From positions 19,846 to 83,845 of the forward strand of contig NZ_JANIPJ010000025.1 of NCBI RefSeq assembly GCF_024623455.1: a DNA stretch of 64,000 nt, written 5' to 3'. This DNA comes from Paenibacillus soyae (GTDB lineage Bacteria > Bacillota > Bacilli > Paenibacillales > Paenibacillaceae). The notes beneath the pieces are model-generated. The model worked only from the letters and a program-made list of their open reading frames with translations, had not been told where the DNA came from and did no database searches. The translations under genes and the position numbers were made by a program. Below are positions 1-7,998 of the stretch, one piece after another. Numbering within the stretch: the first letter of the stretch is position 1; every line of letters starts with the position of its first letter.

Positions 1-1
1 A

Positions 2-637
2 CATATCAATAACGAGAAGATGTCCAAGTCGCTAGGCAACGGCATAAAGGTCCATGAGCTCGTGAAGCAGGTGAAGCCGGAGGCGATCCGCTACTTCATG
101 CTGGCAACCCATTATCGGAGTCCGCTGAATTTCAGCGACGACACGATCGCGCAGGCGGAGAACAGCGTGGAGCGGATCGCGAACGGTTACGCGAACCTGA
201 AGCACAGGCTGGAATCGGCCGGCCCTGCTGATGCCGCCCAGTCCGCAGCGGACGAGGCGCTTAAGGGCAGAATCGATGCGATTCTGGAGCGGTTTGCCGC
301 GAAGATGGAGGACGACTTCAGTACGCCGGACGCCATAACGGCGCTGTTCGATCTGGTATCGGAAGCGAATCTGTACATGAAAGCCGACTCCGCGTCCGCT
401 GGGGGTTTGCAAGCACTGGTTGCGGCATTCGAACGAATGGACAACGTGCTGGGTCTTCTCCCGCTGGCGGCGGGAGCCGATCTTCTCGACGAGGAGATCG
501 AGGGGCTGATCGTCGAACGGACGGAAGCGCGCAAAGCGAAGAACTGGGCGCGCGCGGACGAAATCCGCGATTTGCTGAACGAGAAGAACATCGTGCTCGA
601 GGATACGCCGCAAGGCATCCGCTGGCGGCGCAAATGA
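2..637 (+). CDS. cysS: Cysteinyl-tRNA synthetase, C-terminal part (5' end outside window)
   Basis: Class I aminoacyl-tRNA synthetase that charges tRNA-Cys with cysteine. The reading frame is open from the first bases of the window. It begins just before the class I signature KMSKS (EKMSKSLGN, about residues 6-14 of the visible part), so the catalytic Rossmann domain lies upstream. What remains is the post-KMSKS helical DALR region and the C-terminal anticodon-binding part, ending in a basic tail (RWRRK). The stop overlaps the mrnC start (ATGA at 634-637), which implies translational coupling. The neighbourhood is the usual Bacillus cysS-mrnC-rlmB-rae1-sigH order. Confidence 0.95.
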   Translation, partial: HINNEKMSKSLGNGIKVHELVKQVKPEAIRYFMLATHYRSPLNFSDDTIAQAENSVERIANGYANLKHRLESAGPADAAQSAADEALKGRIDAILERFAAKMEDDFSTPDAITALFDLVSEANLYMKADSASAGGLQALVAAFERMDNVLGLLPLAAGADLLDEEIEGLIVERTEARKAKNWARADEIRDLLNEKNIVLEDTPQGIRWRRK

Positions 638-1092
638 TGGGGCCGGACGCATTCCCGAATAAAGCGGAGGAGGGCGGCGGCAATCCGCTTGCTTTTCACG
701 CTCCAGCGCAGAAGACCGGATTGATTAATCCGGTCGTGCTCGCCTATATGGGAGATGCCGTATTCGAGCTGCTGGTTCGGCAATATCTCATCTCGCTGCC
801 CAACAATAAGTCGCATCATCTGCACAAAGAAGCGACAAAGCTTGTATCGGCCAAAGCGCAGAAGGCGATCCTGGAGAAATGGCAGCCGCATCTGACGGTG
901 GAGGAAGCGGATATCGTGCGCCGGGGACGGAACACGAAGTCCGGATCGCCGCCCAAAAACGCGGATCCCGCCGATTACCGGCACGCGACCGCGCTCGAAT
1001 GTCTGATCGGGCATCTCTATTTCGAAGGCAAGCTCGGACGTATCCAGGAGCTGTTCGAGATCGCCCTCGGCGATCGGGAGCTCGCCACCTAA
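634..1092 (+). CDS. mrnC: Mini-ribonuclease III
   Basis: Small RNase III-like enzyme lacking the double-stranded RNA binding domain. In Bacillus it matures the 3' and 5' ends of 23S rRNA. The protein is 152 residues, the family's usual size. It shows the RNase III-type segment NPVVLAYMGDAVFELLVR near residues 31-48, where the acidic residues of the catalytic helix sit, and a second helix around GRNTKS and ATALECLIGHLYFEG (about residues 97-133) carrying the second acidic pair. The ATG at 634 overlaps the cysS stop. An in-frame ATG at 637 is an alternative start. Assignment rests on motif and on position after cysS. Confidence 0.93.
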   Translation: MMGPDAFPNKAEEGGGNPLAFHAPAQKTGLINPVVLAYMGDAVFELLVRQYLISLPNNKSHHLHKEATKLVSAKAQKAILEKWQPHLTVEEADIVRRGRNTKSGSPPKNADPADYRHATALECLIGHLYFEGKLGRIQELFEIALGDRELAT

Positions 1093-1112
1093 TGTATTTT
1101 TTATAAATGGAT

Positions 1113-1315
1113 GTTCAAAAAGTCTGGCTTTCAGCACCGAGAAGATTGGATGAAGCTAGAAACTGAGGAACGGAACGTAGCAGAGCTACGTGAGTACCTC
1201 AAATGTTTCCGAAGGAAACATACTTCGTAAGCATACGCTGTTTCGGCTGAATTCAATATTCGATGTCGAGTAAGCTTCATGCGATGCTTCGTGATCAAAG
1301 TCGGGCTTTTTGAAC
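1113..1315. repeat. MITE-like intergenic element with imperfect terminal inverted repeats
   Basis: The 248-base gap between mrnC and rlmB holds a 203-base element. Its ends are inverted repeats: GTTCAAAAAG plus about ten more bases at 1113-1132 against the complement of 1296-1315, 16 of 20 matching. Inside are smaller hairpins, such as TGTTTCCGAAGGAAACA near 1205-1221 and GTAGC/GCTAC near 1176-1190. The outer part also pairs (GATGAAGCT near 1149-1157 with AGCTTCATG near 1273-1281). There is no open frame. It could be a non-autonomous mobile element, a dispersed structured repeat or a read-through structure. From memory, similar intergenic sequence recurs in Paenibacillus, but I cannot confirm that here. 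Confidence 0.6.
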
Positions 1316-1340
1316 TACCTTTAATGACAGGAGGACAATC

Positions 1341-2096
1341 ATGTCCGTTGAAGTTAACCAAGAAGAACTTATCGCCGGCAAGCATCCGGTTCTGGAAGCG
1401 CTGCGTTCCGGGCGGGAGATCAATAAAATATGGATTGCCGAAGGCGCGCAGAAGAGCATGACCCAGCCCATCACGGCCGAAGCGAAGAAGCTGGGCATCG
1501 TCGTCCAATTCGTCGATAAGCGCAAGCTCGACACGATGGCGGCGGGCGTAGCCCATCAAGGGGTTATCGCGCAAGCGGCCGCCTTCGCGTACGCCGAGGT
1601 GGAGGACATCCTCGCGGCGGCGCAGACGAAGAACGAAACTCCGTTTATTTTGCTTCTCGACGAAATCGAAGATCCACATAATCTGGGCTCCATCCTCCGT
1701 ACGGCTGAATGCACGGGCGTGCACGGCGTTATCATTCCGAAGCGCCGCGCGGCGGGGCTTACGACCACGGTGCTGAAGACGTCTGCTGGCGCGGCGGAGC
1801 ACGTGCCGGTCGCCCGGGTGACGAATCTGGCGCAGACGATCGACAAGCTGAAGGAAGCGGGCGTATGGGTCGCGGGAACGGATGTCGGGGCGAAGCAGGA
1901 TGTGTACAAGACCAAGTTCGATATGCCCCTCGCCATTGTCATAGGGAACGAAAGCAAAGGAATGGGGCGTCTCATTAAGGAAAAATGCGATTTTCTCGTG
2001 AAGCTTCCGATGCTGGGCCAATTAAATTCCTTGAACGCGTCCGTAGCCGCCGGCGTGCTGATGTACGAGGTTGTCAGGCAGCGCCGGAGTCTGTAG
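1341..2096 (+). CDS. rlmB: 23S rRNA 2'-O-ribose methyltransferase, TrmH/SpoU family (RlmB)
   Basis: SPOUT-class methyltransferase that 2'-O-methylates a guanosine in the peptidyl-transferase region of 23S rRNA (G2251 in E. coli numbering). It has 251 residues: an N-terminal substrate-binding domain (GKHPVLEALRSGREINKI) and a C-terminal trefoil-knot domain with the three family motifs. These are DEIEDPHNLGSILRTAEC, PLAIVIGNESKGMG and LNSLNASVAAGVLMYE. The start follows AGGAGG at 1330-1335. It is followed three bases after its stop by rae1, so the two are co-transcribed. Confidence 0.95.
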   Translation: MSVEVNQEELIAGKHPVLEALRSGREINKIWIAEGAQKSMTQPITAEAKKLGIVVQFVDKRKLDTMAAGVAHQGVIAQAAAFAYAEVEDILAAAQTKNETPFILLLDEIEDPHNLGSILRTAECTGVHGVIIPKRRAAGLTTTVLKTSAGAAEHVPVARVTNLAQTIDKLKEAGVWVAGTDVGAKQDVYKTKFDMPLAIVIGNESKGMGRLIKEKCDFLVKLPMLGQLNSLNASVAAGVLMYEVVRQRRSL

Positions 2097-2099
2097 GCC

Positions 2100-2624
2100 A
2101 TGAACCGGCGCAATGACGTCCTTCTCGTGGACGGCTACAACATGATCGGCGCCTGGCCGGAGCTCGCGAGGCTCAAGGAACACGATTTGGAGGACGCGCG
2201 CGACAAGCTTCTGGATATGATGGCCGATTACCAAGGGTTCACGGGCATGCAGGTCTACGTCATATTCGACGCGCATCAAGTGCCCGGCCTGGGCAAAACG
2301 TTCAAGCAGCATCAGCTGACGGTCGTGTATACGAAAGAGAAGGAAACGGCGGACGAATGCATCGAGAGATTGTGCAACGAGCTGATCGCGAGACGGCGCA
2401 ATCTCTACGTGGCGACATCCGACATGATCGAGCAGCACGTCGCTTTCGGCAAGGGCGCGCTGCGCGTCTCGGCCCGGGAGCTGCTCATCGACATCGGGCA
2501 GAACCGCAAGCAGATCGAGCAGTCGATCCGGGAGGAGAAGCAGGTGAAGCGCAACTCCTTGGACCAGAACGTCAGCCTCGATGTATGGAGTAAGCTGGAA
2601 CGATTGCGAAGAGGCGGAAAATAG
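2100..2624 (+). CDS. rae1: NYN-domain ribosome-associated endoribonuclease (Rae1/YacP)
   Basis: PIN/NYN-fold endoribonuclease. The Bacillus subtilis homologue Rae1 (YacP) cleaves certain mRNAs in the ribosomal A site. The protein is 174 residues. The acidic metal-site residues of the fold are visible: VDGYN at residues 10-14, FDAH near 58-61, a KETADECIER stretch and ATSD near 102-105. The C-terminal third is charged and probably helical. The start lies 3 bases after the rlmB stop with only a weak ribosome binding site, suggesting translational coupling. Confidence 0.9.
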   Translation: MNRRNDVLLVDGYNMIGAWPELARLKEHDLEDARDKLLDMMADYQGFTGMQVYVIFDAHQVPGLGKTFKQHQLTVVYTKEKETADECIERLCNELIARRRNLYVATSDMIEQHVAFGKGALRVSARELLIDIGQNRKQIEQSIREEKQVKRNSLDQNVSLDVWSKLERLRRGGK

Positions 2625-2713
2625 CGGCGAAGCAAGCATCGCGGACTCTTTCAAACTGTGGCACAAAGTTACATTTTTGCTATAAAATCGATAGTTTTCG
2701 GGGATCGGATCGG

Positions 2714-2743
2714 TTGACGTTGTAAGGTTACATAATGTATACT
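2714..2743 (+). promoter_or_regulatory. Candidate sigma-A promoter for sigH
   Basis: TTGACG (2714-2719) and TATACT (2738-2743) are separated by 18 bases, about 100 bases before the sigH GTG start. Spacing is one base longer than ideal. Confidence 0.55.
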
Positions 2744-2840
2744 GACATCATGTTTCAAGCGATCTTTCATGCGGAAATGGCGCAATCATATAAACTCGAA
2801 ATCTAGCGCGGCGTACGCCTTGCAGGCCGGAGGGATAGAC

Positions 2841-3494
2841 GTGAGTATCGACCTCAAAGAGTGGAGTACGCTCGAATATGAGTGCAGCGCAGACGAAGAC
2901 ATCGTAGAGGCGGTCCGTAACGGCGACAGCATAGCGCTGGAGTATTTGATTAACAAATATAAGAATTTCGTGAGAGCGAAGGCGAGATCGTACTTTCTGA
3001 TCGGCGCCGACCGCGAGGATATCGTTCAGGAAGGCATGATCGGCTTATATAAGGCGATCCGCGATTTTAAAGGGGACAAGCTGGCGAGCTTTAAGGCGTT
3101 CGCCGAGCTGTGCATCACTCGCCAGATCATTACGGCGATTAAGACCGCGACCCGGCAGAAGCATATTCCTCTCAATTCTTATGTTTCGTTAGACAAGCCC
3201 ATCTATGACGAGGATTCCGACCGGACTTTGCTCGACGTCATTTGCGGCACCCGAGTGTCCGACCCCGAGGAACTGATCATTAACCAAGAAGAATTTGTCG
3301 GTCTGGAAGATAAGATGTCCGAGATTCTGAGCGATCTGGAACGAAAGGTTCTCATGCTCTATCTCGACGGGAGATCCTATCAAGAGATCGCGGTCGATCT
3401 CGACAGGCATGTGAAATCCATCGACAATGCTCTTCAGCGCGTGAAGCGCAAGCTGGAGAAGTATTTGGAGGTTCGCGATTTCGGAAACGTATAG
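2841..3494 (+). CDS. sigH: RNA polymerase sigma-H factor
   Basis: Alternative sigma factor that directs early sporulation and post-exponential genes. With the GTG start at 2841 the protein has 217 residues, essentially the family length. The GTG sits behind GGCCGGAGGG (2826-2834). A longer in-frame ATG at 2769 would add 24 residues with no family likeness. Region 2 is visible (LEYLINKYKNFVRAKARSYFL and DREDIVQEGMIGLYKAIRDF, about residues 35-80). The C-terminal region 4 helix-turn-helix contains SYQEIAVDLDRHVKSIDNAL. It lies downstream of rae1 as in Bacillus and has its own promoter and a terminator at 3510-3563. Confidence 0.95.
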   Translation: MSIDLKEWSTLEYECSADEDIVEAVRNGDSIALEYLINKYKNFVRAKARSYFLIGADREDIVQEGMIGLYKAIRDFKGDKLASFKAFAELCITRQIITAIKTATRQKHIPLNSYVSLDKPIYDEDSDRTLLDVICGTRVSDPEELIINQEEFVGLEDKMSEILSDLERKVLMLYLDGRSYQEIAVDLDRHVKSIDNALQRVKRKLEKYLEVRDFGNV

Positions 3495-3509
3495 ACGAAC
3501 ATGAACGGC

Positions 3510-3563
3510 GGACTGTCTTATCTGTCTGACTTTTTCAGGCGGAGAAGGCAGTCTTTTGGTTTT
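3510..3563 (+). terminator. Intrinsic terminator after sigH
   Basis: GGACTGTCTT (3510-3519) pairs imperfectly with AAGGCAGTC (3545-3553), followed by TTTTGGTTTT. The loop is long (about 25 bases) and holds a smaller CTG/CAG stem. Confidence 0.65.
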
Positions 3564-3649
3564 AAAGTCCGCGGTTTAGACCATACTGGTAGAATCCAAT
3601 CCGGGGTCGCGGTGCCAGTATTTCACACGCATATAACCGACATCTTTCG

Positions 3650-3678
3650 TTGACACGGGGTATGCGCTGTGATAAAGT
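3650..3678 (+). promoter_or_regulatory. Sigma-A promoter for rpmG-secE-nusG
   Basis: Consensus TTGACA (3650-3655), 17-base spacer and TAAAGT (3673-3678), about 110 bases before rpmG. This is one of the clearest promoters in the window. Confidence 0.75.
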
Positions 3679-3789
3679 GTTTAGGTAGGCCTGAATTCGA
3701 GGTTTTTTTCGTATTGGCGATGGAATCAATGAAATTCATATAGAGCTTCAATGATTCGTATTTTTAAGCAGTTCGGGAGGTGTAATTCA

Positions 3790-3939
3790 ATGCGGGTAAT
3801 CATCACGTTGGCATGCACAAACTGCAAACAAAGAAACTATGCGACAACCAAGAACAAGCGCAATCACCCCGACCGCATCGAGTTGAAGAAGTTTTGCAAG
3901 TTCTGTAACGAGCAGACTCCTCATCGCGAGACGCGATAG
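3790..3939 (+). CDS. rpmG: 50S ribosomal protein L33
   Basis: A 49-residue L33 with two zinc-binding CxxC pairs: ACTNCKQ at residues 8-14 and KFCKFCNEQ at about residues 34-42. It is therefore the zinc-type paralogue rather than the C-minus form. The ATG at 3790 follows GGGAGGTG (3776-3783). An earlier in-frame start at 3751 would add residues foreign to the family. It is the first gene of the secE-nusG transcript, as in Bacillus. Confidence 0.95.
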   Translation: MRVIITLACTNCKQRNYATTKNKRNHPDRIELKKFCKFCNEQTPHRETR

Positions 3940-3957
3940 TCCATTGGAGGTGTTACC

Positions 3958-4167
3958 GTGGCGTTTTTGGCGAGACTGAAGCAGGGCTTTGGTACGACGT
4001 TTAGTTTTTTTGCCGACAGCTGGGCGGAGCTGAAGAAGGTTCGCTGGCCAAGTCGTAAAGAGCTCACCAGTTATTCTTTGATCGTGTTCTTCACGGTTAT
4101 CGCGGTGACGATTTACTTCTGGCTTCTTGACATCGGGATCTCGGAATTGGTTCAGCTGATTGTCTAA
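3958..4167 (+). CDS. secE: Preprotein translocase subunit SecE
   Basis: Small essential clamp subunit of the SecYEG channel. It has 69 residues. The amphipathic family motif WAELKKVRWPSRKEL (about residues 22-36) is followed by one transmembrane helix (YSLIVFFTVIAVTIYFWLL, about 39-57). This single-span form is usual for Firmicutes. The GTG start at 3958 follows TTGGAGGTG. Its partner SecY is encoded at 47050-48351. Confidence 0.95.
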   Translation: MAFLARLKQGFGTTFSFFADSWAELKKVRWPSRKELTSYSLIVFFTVIAVTIYFWLLDIGISELVQLIV

Positions 4168-4191
4168 GAAGGGACCAAAGGTGGATTATTG

Positions 4192-4725
4192 ATGGAAAAA
4201 AGATGGTATGTCGTGCATACTTACTCCGGCTATGAGAACAAAGTGAAAACCAATCTGGAGCGCCGGGTTGAATCAATGGGCATGGAGGACAAGATCTTCC
4301 GCGTGCTTGTTCCTATGGAAGACGAAGTGGTAGAGAAGGACGGGAAGAAAAAAACCGTTCAGCGCAAGGTCTACCCTGGCTACGTTCTTGTGGAAATGGT
4401 TCAAACCGACGATTCGTGGTACGTTGTTCGCAATACGCCTGGTGTAACGGGATTCGTAGGATCGACGGGATCCGGCTCCAAACCGACTCCTCTGCTGCCT
4501 GACGAAGTGGATCAGATTCTGAAACACATGGGCATGGAAGAGCCGAAGCCGAAGATCGAGTACGAGCTGAAGGAAACCGTTCGCGTCAAAGAAGGTCCTT
4601 TTGCCGATTTTGTAGGTTCGGTAGAAGAGATATTGCTTGACAAAGCGAAGCTGAAAGTCCATGTTAACATGTTTGGCAGGGAAACCCCGCTTGAGCTGGA
4701 TTACACTCAGGTGGAGAAGATATAA
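4192..4725 (+). CDS. nusG: Transcription termination/antitermination factor NusG
   Basis: NusG binds RNA polymerase and modulates pausing. The protein is 177 residues. It has the N-terminal NGN domain (RWYVVHTYSGYENKVKTNL at the start) and a C-terminal KOW domain (VRVKEGPFADFVGSVEEI, about residues 125-142). The ATG at 4192 is preferred to the adjacent TTG at 4189, giving the same length as the B. subtilis protein. It lies between secE and rplK in the conserved order. Confidence 0.96.
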   Translation: MEKRWYVVHTYSGYENKVKTNLERRVESMGMEDKIFRVLVPMEDEVVEKDGKKKTVQRKVYPGYVLVEMVQTDDSWYVVRNTPGVTGFVGSTGSGSKPTPLLPDEVDQILKHMGMEEPKPKIEYELKETVRVKEGPFADFVGSVEEILLDKAKLKVHVNMFGRETPLELDYTQVEKI

Positions 4726-4784
4726 CTATCCGGTTTCCGGAGCAGGCGCATGCGCTTGTAAATTAAGGCAAGGAGGTGTGAATC

Positions 4785-5210
4785 ATGGCAAAAAAGGTCA
4801 TCAAGATGGTCAAGCTGCAAGTTCCTGCAGGTAAAGCGAATCCGGCTCCTCCAATCGGTCCGGCACTCGGTCAAGCAGGCGTTAACATCATGGCGTTCTG
4901 TAAAGAGTTCAACGCTCGTACAGCGGATCAAGCAGGTCTGATTATTCCAGTCGTGATCACTGTATTCGAAGACCGTTCCTTCACATTCGAGACGAAGACT
5001 CCGCCGGCGGCAGTATTGCTCCGCGTAGCAGCTGGTATCGAGAAGGGTTCGGGCGAACCGAACAAGAAGAAAGTCGCTACTGTGAAGCGTGACAAAGTTC
5101 GCGAAATCGCAGAAACGAAAATGCAAGACCTGAACGCAGCTTCCGTTGAAGCGGCTATGCGTATGGTCGAAGGTACTGCTCGCAGCATGGGCGTTACAAT
5201 CGTCGACTAA
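4785..5210 (+). CDS. rplK: 50S ribosomal protein L11
   Basis: Binds the GTPase-associated region of 23S rRNA, the target of thiostrepton. It has 141 residues, the standard length. The proline-rich PAGKANPAPPIGPALGQAGVN near the start and the C-terminal RNA-binding domain ending GTARSMGVTIVD are typical. A strong AAGGAGGTG precedes the ATG. rplA follows after a 135-base gap containing a hairpin. Confidence 0.97.
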   Translation: MAKKVIKMVKLQVPAGKANPAPPIGPALGQAGVNIMAFCKEFNARTADQAGLIIPVVITVFEDRSFTFETKTPPAAVLLRVAAGIEKGSGEPNKKKVATVKRDKVREIAETKMQDLNAASVEAAMRMVEGTARSMGVTIVD

Positions 5211-5293
5211 TGCAGCCTTCGCTCGTATGAGCGTATGCATTCGGATGTCTTCGGACATCTCGCTTAGCGAAGCATCCGCTTCGTGAAGTGGGA

Positions 5294-5318
5294 GGACCAT
5301 CCCGGAATCGGGTGGACC
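5294..5318 (+). promoter_or_regulatory. Hairpin in the rplK-rplA intergenic region, possible L1 control site
   Basis: GGACCATCCCG (5294-5304), loop GAAT and CGGGTGGACC (5309-5318) form a stem with one bulge and one mismatch, ending about 27 bases before the rplA start. L1 is known to repress its own operon by binding mRNA in many bacteria. That this hairpin is the site is inference. A second small stem GATGTCTTCGGACATC lies at 5244-5259. Confidence 0.3.
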
Positions 5319-5345
5319 GTTATAACCACAAAGGAGGAACTTACA

Positions 5346-6038
5346 ATGGCTAAACACGGCAAGAAATATGTAGAAGCTGCCAAGCTGATCGACAGCGAAG
5401 CAAGCTACGAGCCGCAAGAAGCGATCGAGCTTGTGAAGAAGGCGGCAACAGCTAAATTCGACGAGTCCGTCGAAGTAGCGGTACGTCTGGGCGTAGACCC
5501 ACGTAAACAAGACCAAGCGGTACGCGGCGTAGTCGTGCTCCCGCATGGCACAGGTAAGACAAAACGCGTTCTCGTTTTCGCAAAAGGCGAAAAAGTGAAA
5601 GAAGCGGAAGCTGCTGGCGCTGACTTTGTCGGCGATGCAGACATGATCAACAAAATCCAACAAGGCTGGTTCGAATTCGACGTCTGCGTAGCGACGCCGG
5701 ACATGATGGCTGAAGTTGGTAAGCTCGGCCGTATCCTGGGCGGTAAAGGCCTTATGCCGAACCCGAAAGCAGGTACCGTAACGTTCGACGTTGCGAAAGC
5801 CGTTCAAGAAATCAAAGCAGGTAAGATCGAGTACCGTCTGGACAAAGCGGGTCAAATCCACGCTCCAATCGGCAAAGTTTCGTTCGACGCTGAGAAGCTG
5901 AACGAAAACCTGAAAGCTCTGATCGACGCTCTGGTTCGCGCCAAACCGGCTGCAGCCAAAGGCGTTTACCTGAAAAACATCGCGGTTTCCTCCACAATGG
6001 GTCCTGGCGCTCGCGTCTCGACTGCATCGTTCCGCTAA
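5346..6038 (+). CDS. rplA: 50S ribosomal protein L1
   Basis: L1 stalk protein that helps release deacylated tRNA. It has 230 residues from the ATG at 5346, which follows AAAGGAGG. An in-frame extension to 5283 would cover the hairpin region and is rejected. Family sequence includes KHGKKYVEAAKLID at the start, LGVDPRKQDQAVRGVVVLPHGTGK and GRILGGKGLMPNPKAGTV. It is followed by the L10 leader. Confidence 0.97.
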   Translation: MAKHGKKYVEAAKLIDSEASYEPQEAIELVKKAATAKFDESVEVAVRLGVDPRKQDQAVRGVVVLPHGTGKTKRVLVFAKGEKVKEAEAAGADFVGDADMINKIQQGWFEFDVCVATPDMMAEVGKLGRILGGKGLMPNPKAGTVTFDVAKAVQEIKAGKIEYRLDKAGQIHAPIGKVSFDAEKLNENLKALIDALVRAKPAAAKGVYLKNIAVSSTMGPGARVSTASFR

Positions 6039-6069
6039 ACGGGGAGAAAACTCGGTTAACAATCGAACA

Positions 6070-6212
6070 CGCATACCGTAGACAGTAGGTGTCCGAGAGG
6101 ACTTAATTTCCTACCGAGGTGTTATGATAAAACGTTTGAGAATGCGGCAGCTTGCCTGCCGCGCTCGTCAGGCGACATCATGGCCTTCGCAACGTCCGCG
6201 AAGGCCTTTCTC
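6070..6212 (+). promoter_or_regulatory. Ribosomal protein L10 leader with terminator-like hairpin
   Basis: The rplA-rplJ gap carries the hallmarks of the L10 leader: CCGTAGACAGTAGGTG (6076-6091) and the returning strand TTTCCTACCGAGGT (6107-6120), a GTAGG/CCTAC stem. It ends in a perfect 9-base stem GGCCTTCGC (6182-6190) / GCGAAGGCC (6198-6206) followed by TTTCTC. Known role: L10(L12)4 binds the leader to repress rplJL. The last hairpin looks like the attenuator that such binding would control (inference). Confidence 0.78.
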
Positions 6213-6278
6213 ATGCATCGAGGACAGGAATATCCATCGCATACACGGGATGTATAACTATTACAGGAGGTGTACAGT

Positions 6279-6782
6279 TTGGCTAACGCTAAGATCATCC
6301 AAGAGAAACAAGAAGCAGTTGCTGTGATCGCGTCGAAGATTGCTTCGAGCCCGAGCACGGTTGTTGCCGACTATCGCGGACTGAACGTGGCGCAAGTAAC
6401 CGAACTGCGTAAGCAGCTTCGCGAAGCTGGCGTAGAGTTCCAAGTTCTGAAGAACTCGCTCGTTCGCCGTGCAACTGAAGGTACGGAACTGACGTCGCTG
6501 AACGACATTCTGACAGGACCTACAGCGGTAGCATTCAGCGGTGAAGACGCTGTTGCTCCAGCGAAAATCCTGAACGATTTCGCGAAGAAGAACGACGCTC
6601 TGAAACTGAAAGGCGGCGTTGTAGAAGGCAAAGTGGTAGGCGCTGAAGAAATCAAGGCGCTTGCGGAGCTTCCTTCCCGCGAAGGCTTGCTTTCCATGCT
6701 CCTCAGCGTGCTTCAAGCGCCAATGCGCAACTTCGCGCTTGCGGTTAAAGCAGTTGGAGAGAAACAAGAAGCTGGCGCATAA
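6279..6782 (+). CDS. rplJ: 50S ribosomal protein L10
   Basis: Base of the L12 stalk and, with L12, the repressor of this transcription unit. The TTG at 6279 is chosen: it lies 8 bases after AGGAGG (6265-6270) and gives 167 residues beginning LANAKIIQEKQEAV. The in-frame GTG at 6270 would overlap the ribosome binding site. The VADYRGLNVAQVTELRKQLREA segment and the C-terminal helix that binds L12 dimers are present. Confidence 0.95.
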   Translation: MANAKIIQEKQEAVAVIASKIASSPSTVVADYRGLNVAQVTELRKQLREAGVEFQVLKNSLVRRATEGTELTSLNDILTGPTAVAFSGEDAVAPAKILNDFAKKNDALKLKGGVVEGKVVGAEEIKALAELPSREGLLSMLLSVLQAPMRNFALAVKAVGEKQEAGA

Positions 6783-6882
6783 GACAGCTCTTGCGGCATT
6801 GCCGGAGCCAAGCCTCAGGCGGGCTTCGTAATATAGCAGTACCAAACCAAAAAAACTAAACCCATTTTCGGAGGTATATACC

Positions 6883-7245
6883 ATGTCTAAAGAGCAAATC
6901 TTGGAAGCAATTAAAGGTATGACTGTTCTTGAACTGAACGATCTTGTTAAAGCAATCGAAGACGAGTTCGGCGTAACAGCTGCAGCTCCAGTTGCAGTAG
7001 TAGCTGGCGGCGGCGCTGCTGAAGCTGCTGCTCAAACAGAATTCGACGTTATCTTGAACAGCGCTGGCGCTTCCAAAATCAACGTTATCAAAGTAGTTCG
7101 CGAAATCACTGGTCTTGGCCTGAAAGAAGCAAAAGACCTGGTTGACAACGCTCCTAAAGCAATCAAAGAAAAAATCGGCGAAGAAGAAGCTAACGGCATC
7201 AAAGCTAAGCTTGAAGAAGCTGGCGCTTCCGTAGAAGTGAAGTAA
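6883..7245 (+). CDS. rplL: 50S ribosomal protein L7/L12
   Basis: Multicopy stalk protein that recruits translation GTPases. It has 120 residues: an N-terminal dimerisation helix (KEQILEAIKGMTVLELNDLV), an Ala/Gly hinge (about residues 38-52) and a C-terminal globular domain (GLGLKEAKDLVDNAPK). Preceded by GGAGG and followed by a strong terminator at 7296. Confidence 0.97.
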   Translation: MSKEQILEAIKGMTVLELNDLVKAIEDEFGVTAAAPVAVVAGGGAAEAAAQTEFDVILNSAGASKINVIKVVREITGLGLKEAKDLVDNAPKAIKEKIGEEEANGIKAKLEEAGASVEVK

Positions 7246-7295
7246 TTTCACTCTTCATAAGCCAGTCTTGACCTGCTGTTAGCGGGCTAGGACTG

Positions 7296-7341
7296 ACGAA
7301 CCCCTTGGAACCTCACGGTTTCAAGGGGTTCGTTGTATGTT
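7296..7341 (+). terminator. Intrinsic terminator after rplL
   Basis: A stem of about 15 pairs, ACGAACCCCTTGGAA / TTTCAAGGGGTTCGT with one mismatch, from 7296 to 7333, followed by a T-rich run (TGTATGTT). A short CAGTC/GACTG stem lies just before it. Confidence 0.8.
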
Positions 7342-7368
7342 ACAGGCCTATTGGCGAAGGAGGCGTAA

Positions 7369-7986
7369 ATGATGTCGAACCATTATTATGACAAAACGCC
7401 GGGAACGGCCCACAATCGGCAGACCCATGACGATAAGCTCAGAGGGCAAGCGATGAAATTCGTCACGGATGCCGGAGTGTTCTCGAAAGCGGGCGTCGAT
7501 TACGGCAGCCGCGTGCTGATTGAAGCGATGGAGCTGGGAGAGCGGGACCATGTGCTTGACGTGGGCTGCGGATATGGGCCCATCGGCTTGTCCGCCGCGA
7601 GGATTGCCGTAAACGGTCATGTCACCATGATCGATATAAACGAGAGAGCGATCGAGCTGGCGAAGGAGAACGCCAGGTTGAACAAGATTGCGAATGTCAC
7701 GATCGTGCAGAGCGATTTGTTCGAAGCCGTAAGAAACGAACGATTCGATGCAATAGTAAGCAACCCTCCCATTCGAGCGGGCAAAGCGGTCGTGCACCGT
7801 ATTTTCGAGGAGGGGCACGATTTGCTGAAAGAAGGCGGTTCGATGTGGATCGTCATTCAGAAGAAGCAAGGCGCGCCGTCGGCATTCGAGAAGCTGGAAT
7901 CGCTGTTCGGAGAAGTGGAAGAAGTGACGAAGGACAAAGGCTATCGAATCTTCCGTGCTAGAAAAGAAATATTGCAAAGCAACTAG
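7369..7986 (+). CDS. ybxB: RsmC-like class I SAM-dependent methyltransferase (YbxB)
   Basis: Probable rRNA guanine-N2 methyltransferase of the RsmC/RlmG type. The Bacillus homologue YbxB sits at the same place between rplL and rpoB. The protein is 205 residues with a Rossmann core. Motif I is VLDVGCGYGPIGLSAA (about residues 61-76), an acidic residue ends the next strand (TMIDINERAIELAKEN), and the catalytic NPPI tetrapeptide (SNPPIRAGK) is near residue 130. The ATG at 7369 follows GAAGGAGG. The exact rRNA target is not shown by the sequence. Confidence 0.88.
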   Translation: MMSNHYYDKTPGTAHNRQTHDDKLRGQAMKFVTDAGVFSKAGVDYGSRVLIEAMELGERDHVLDVGCGYGPIGLSAARIAVNGHVTMIDINERAIELAKENARLNKIANVTIVQSDLFEAVRNERFDAIVSNPPIRAGKAVVHRIFEEGHDLLKEGGSMWIVIQKKQGAPSAFEKLESLFGEVEEVTKDKGYRIFRARKEILQSN

Positions 7987-7998
7987 AAATAATTTGAC

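Noticed and set aside
6124..6327. Small frame inside the rplA-rplJ gap
   Set aside because: The region is an L10 leader; the frame runs into rplJ in another phase.
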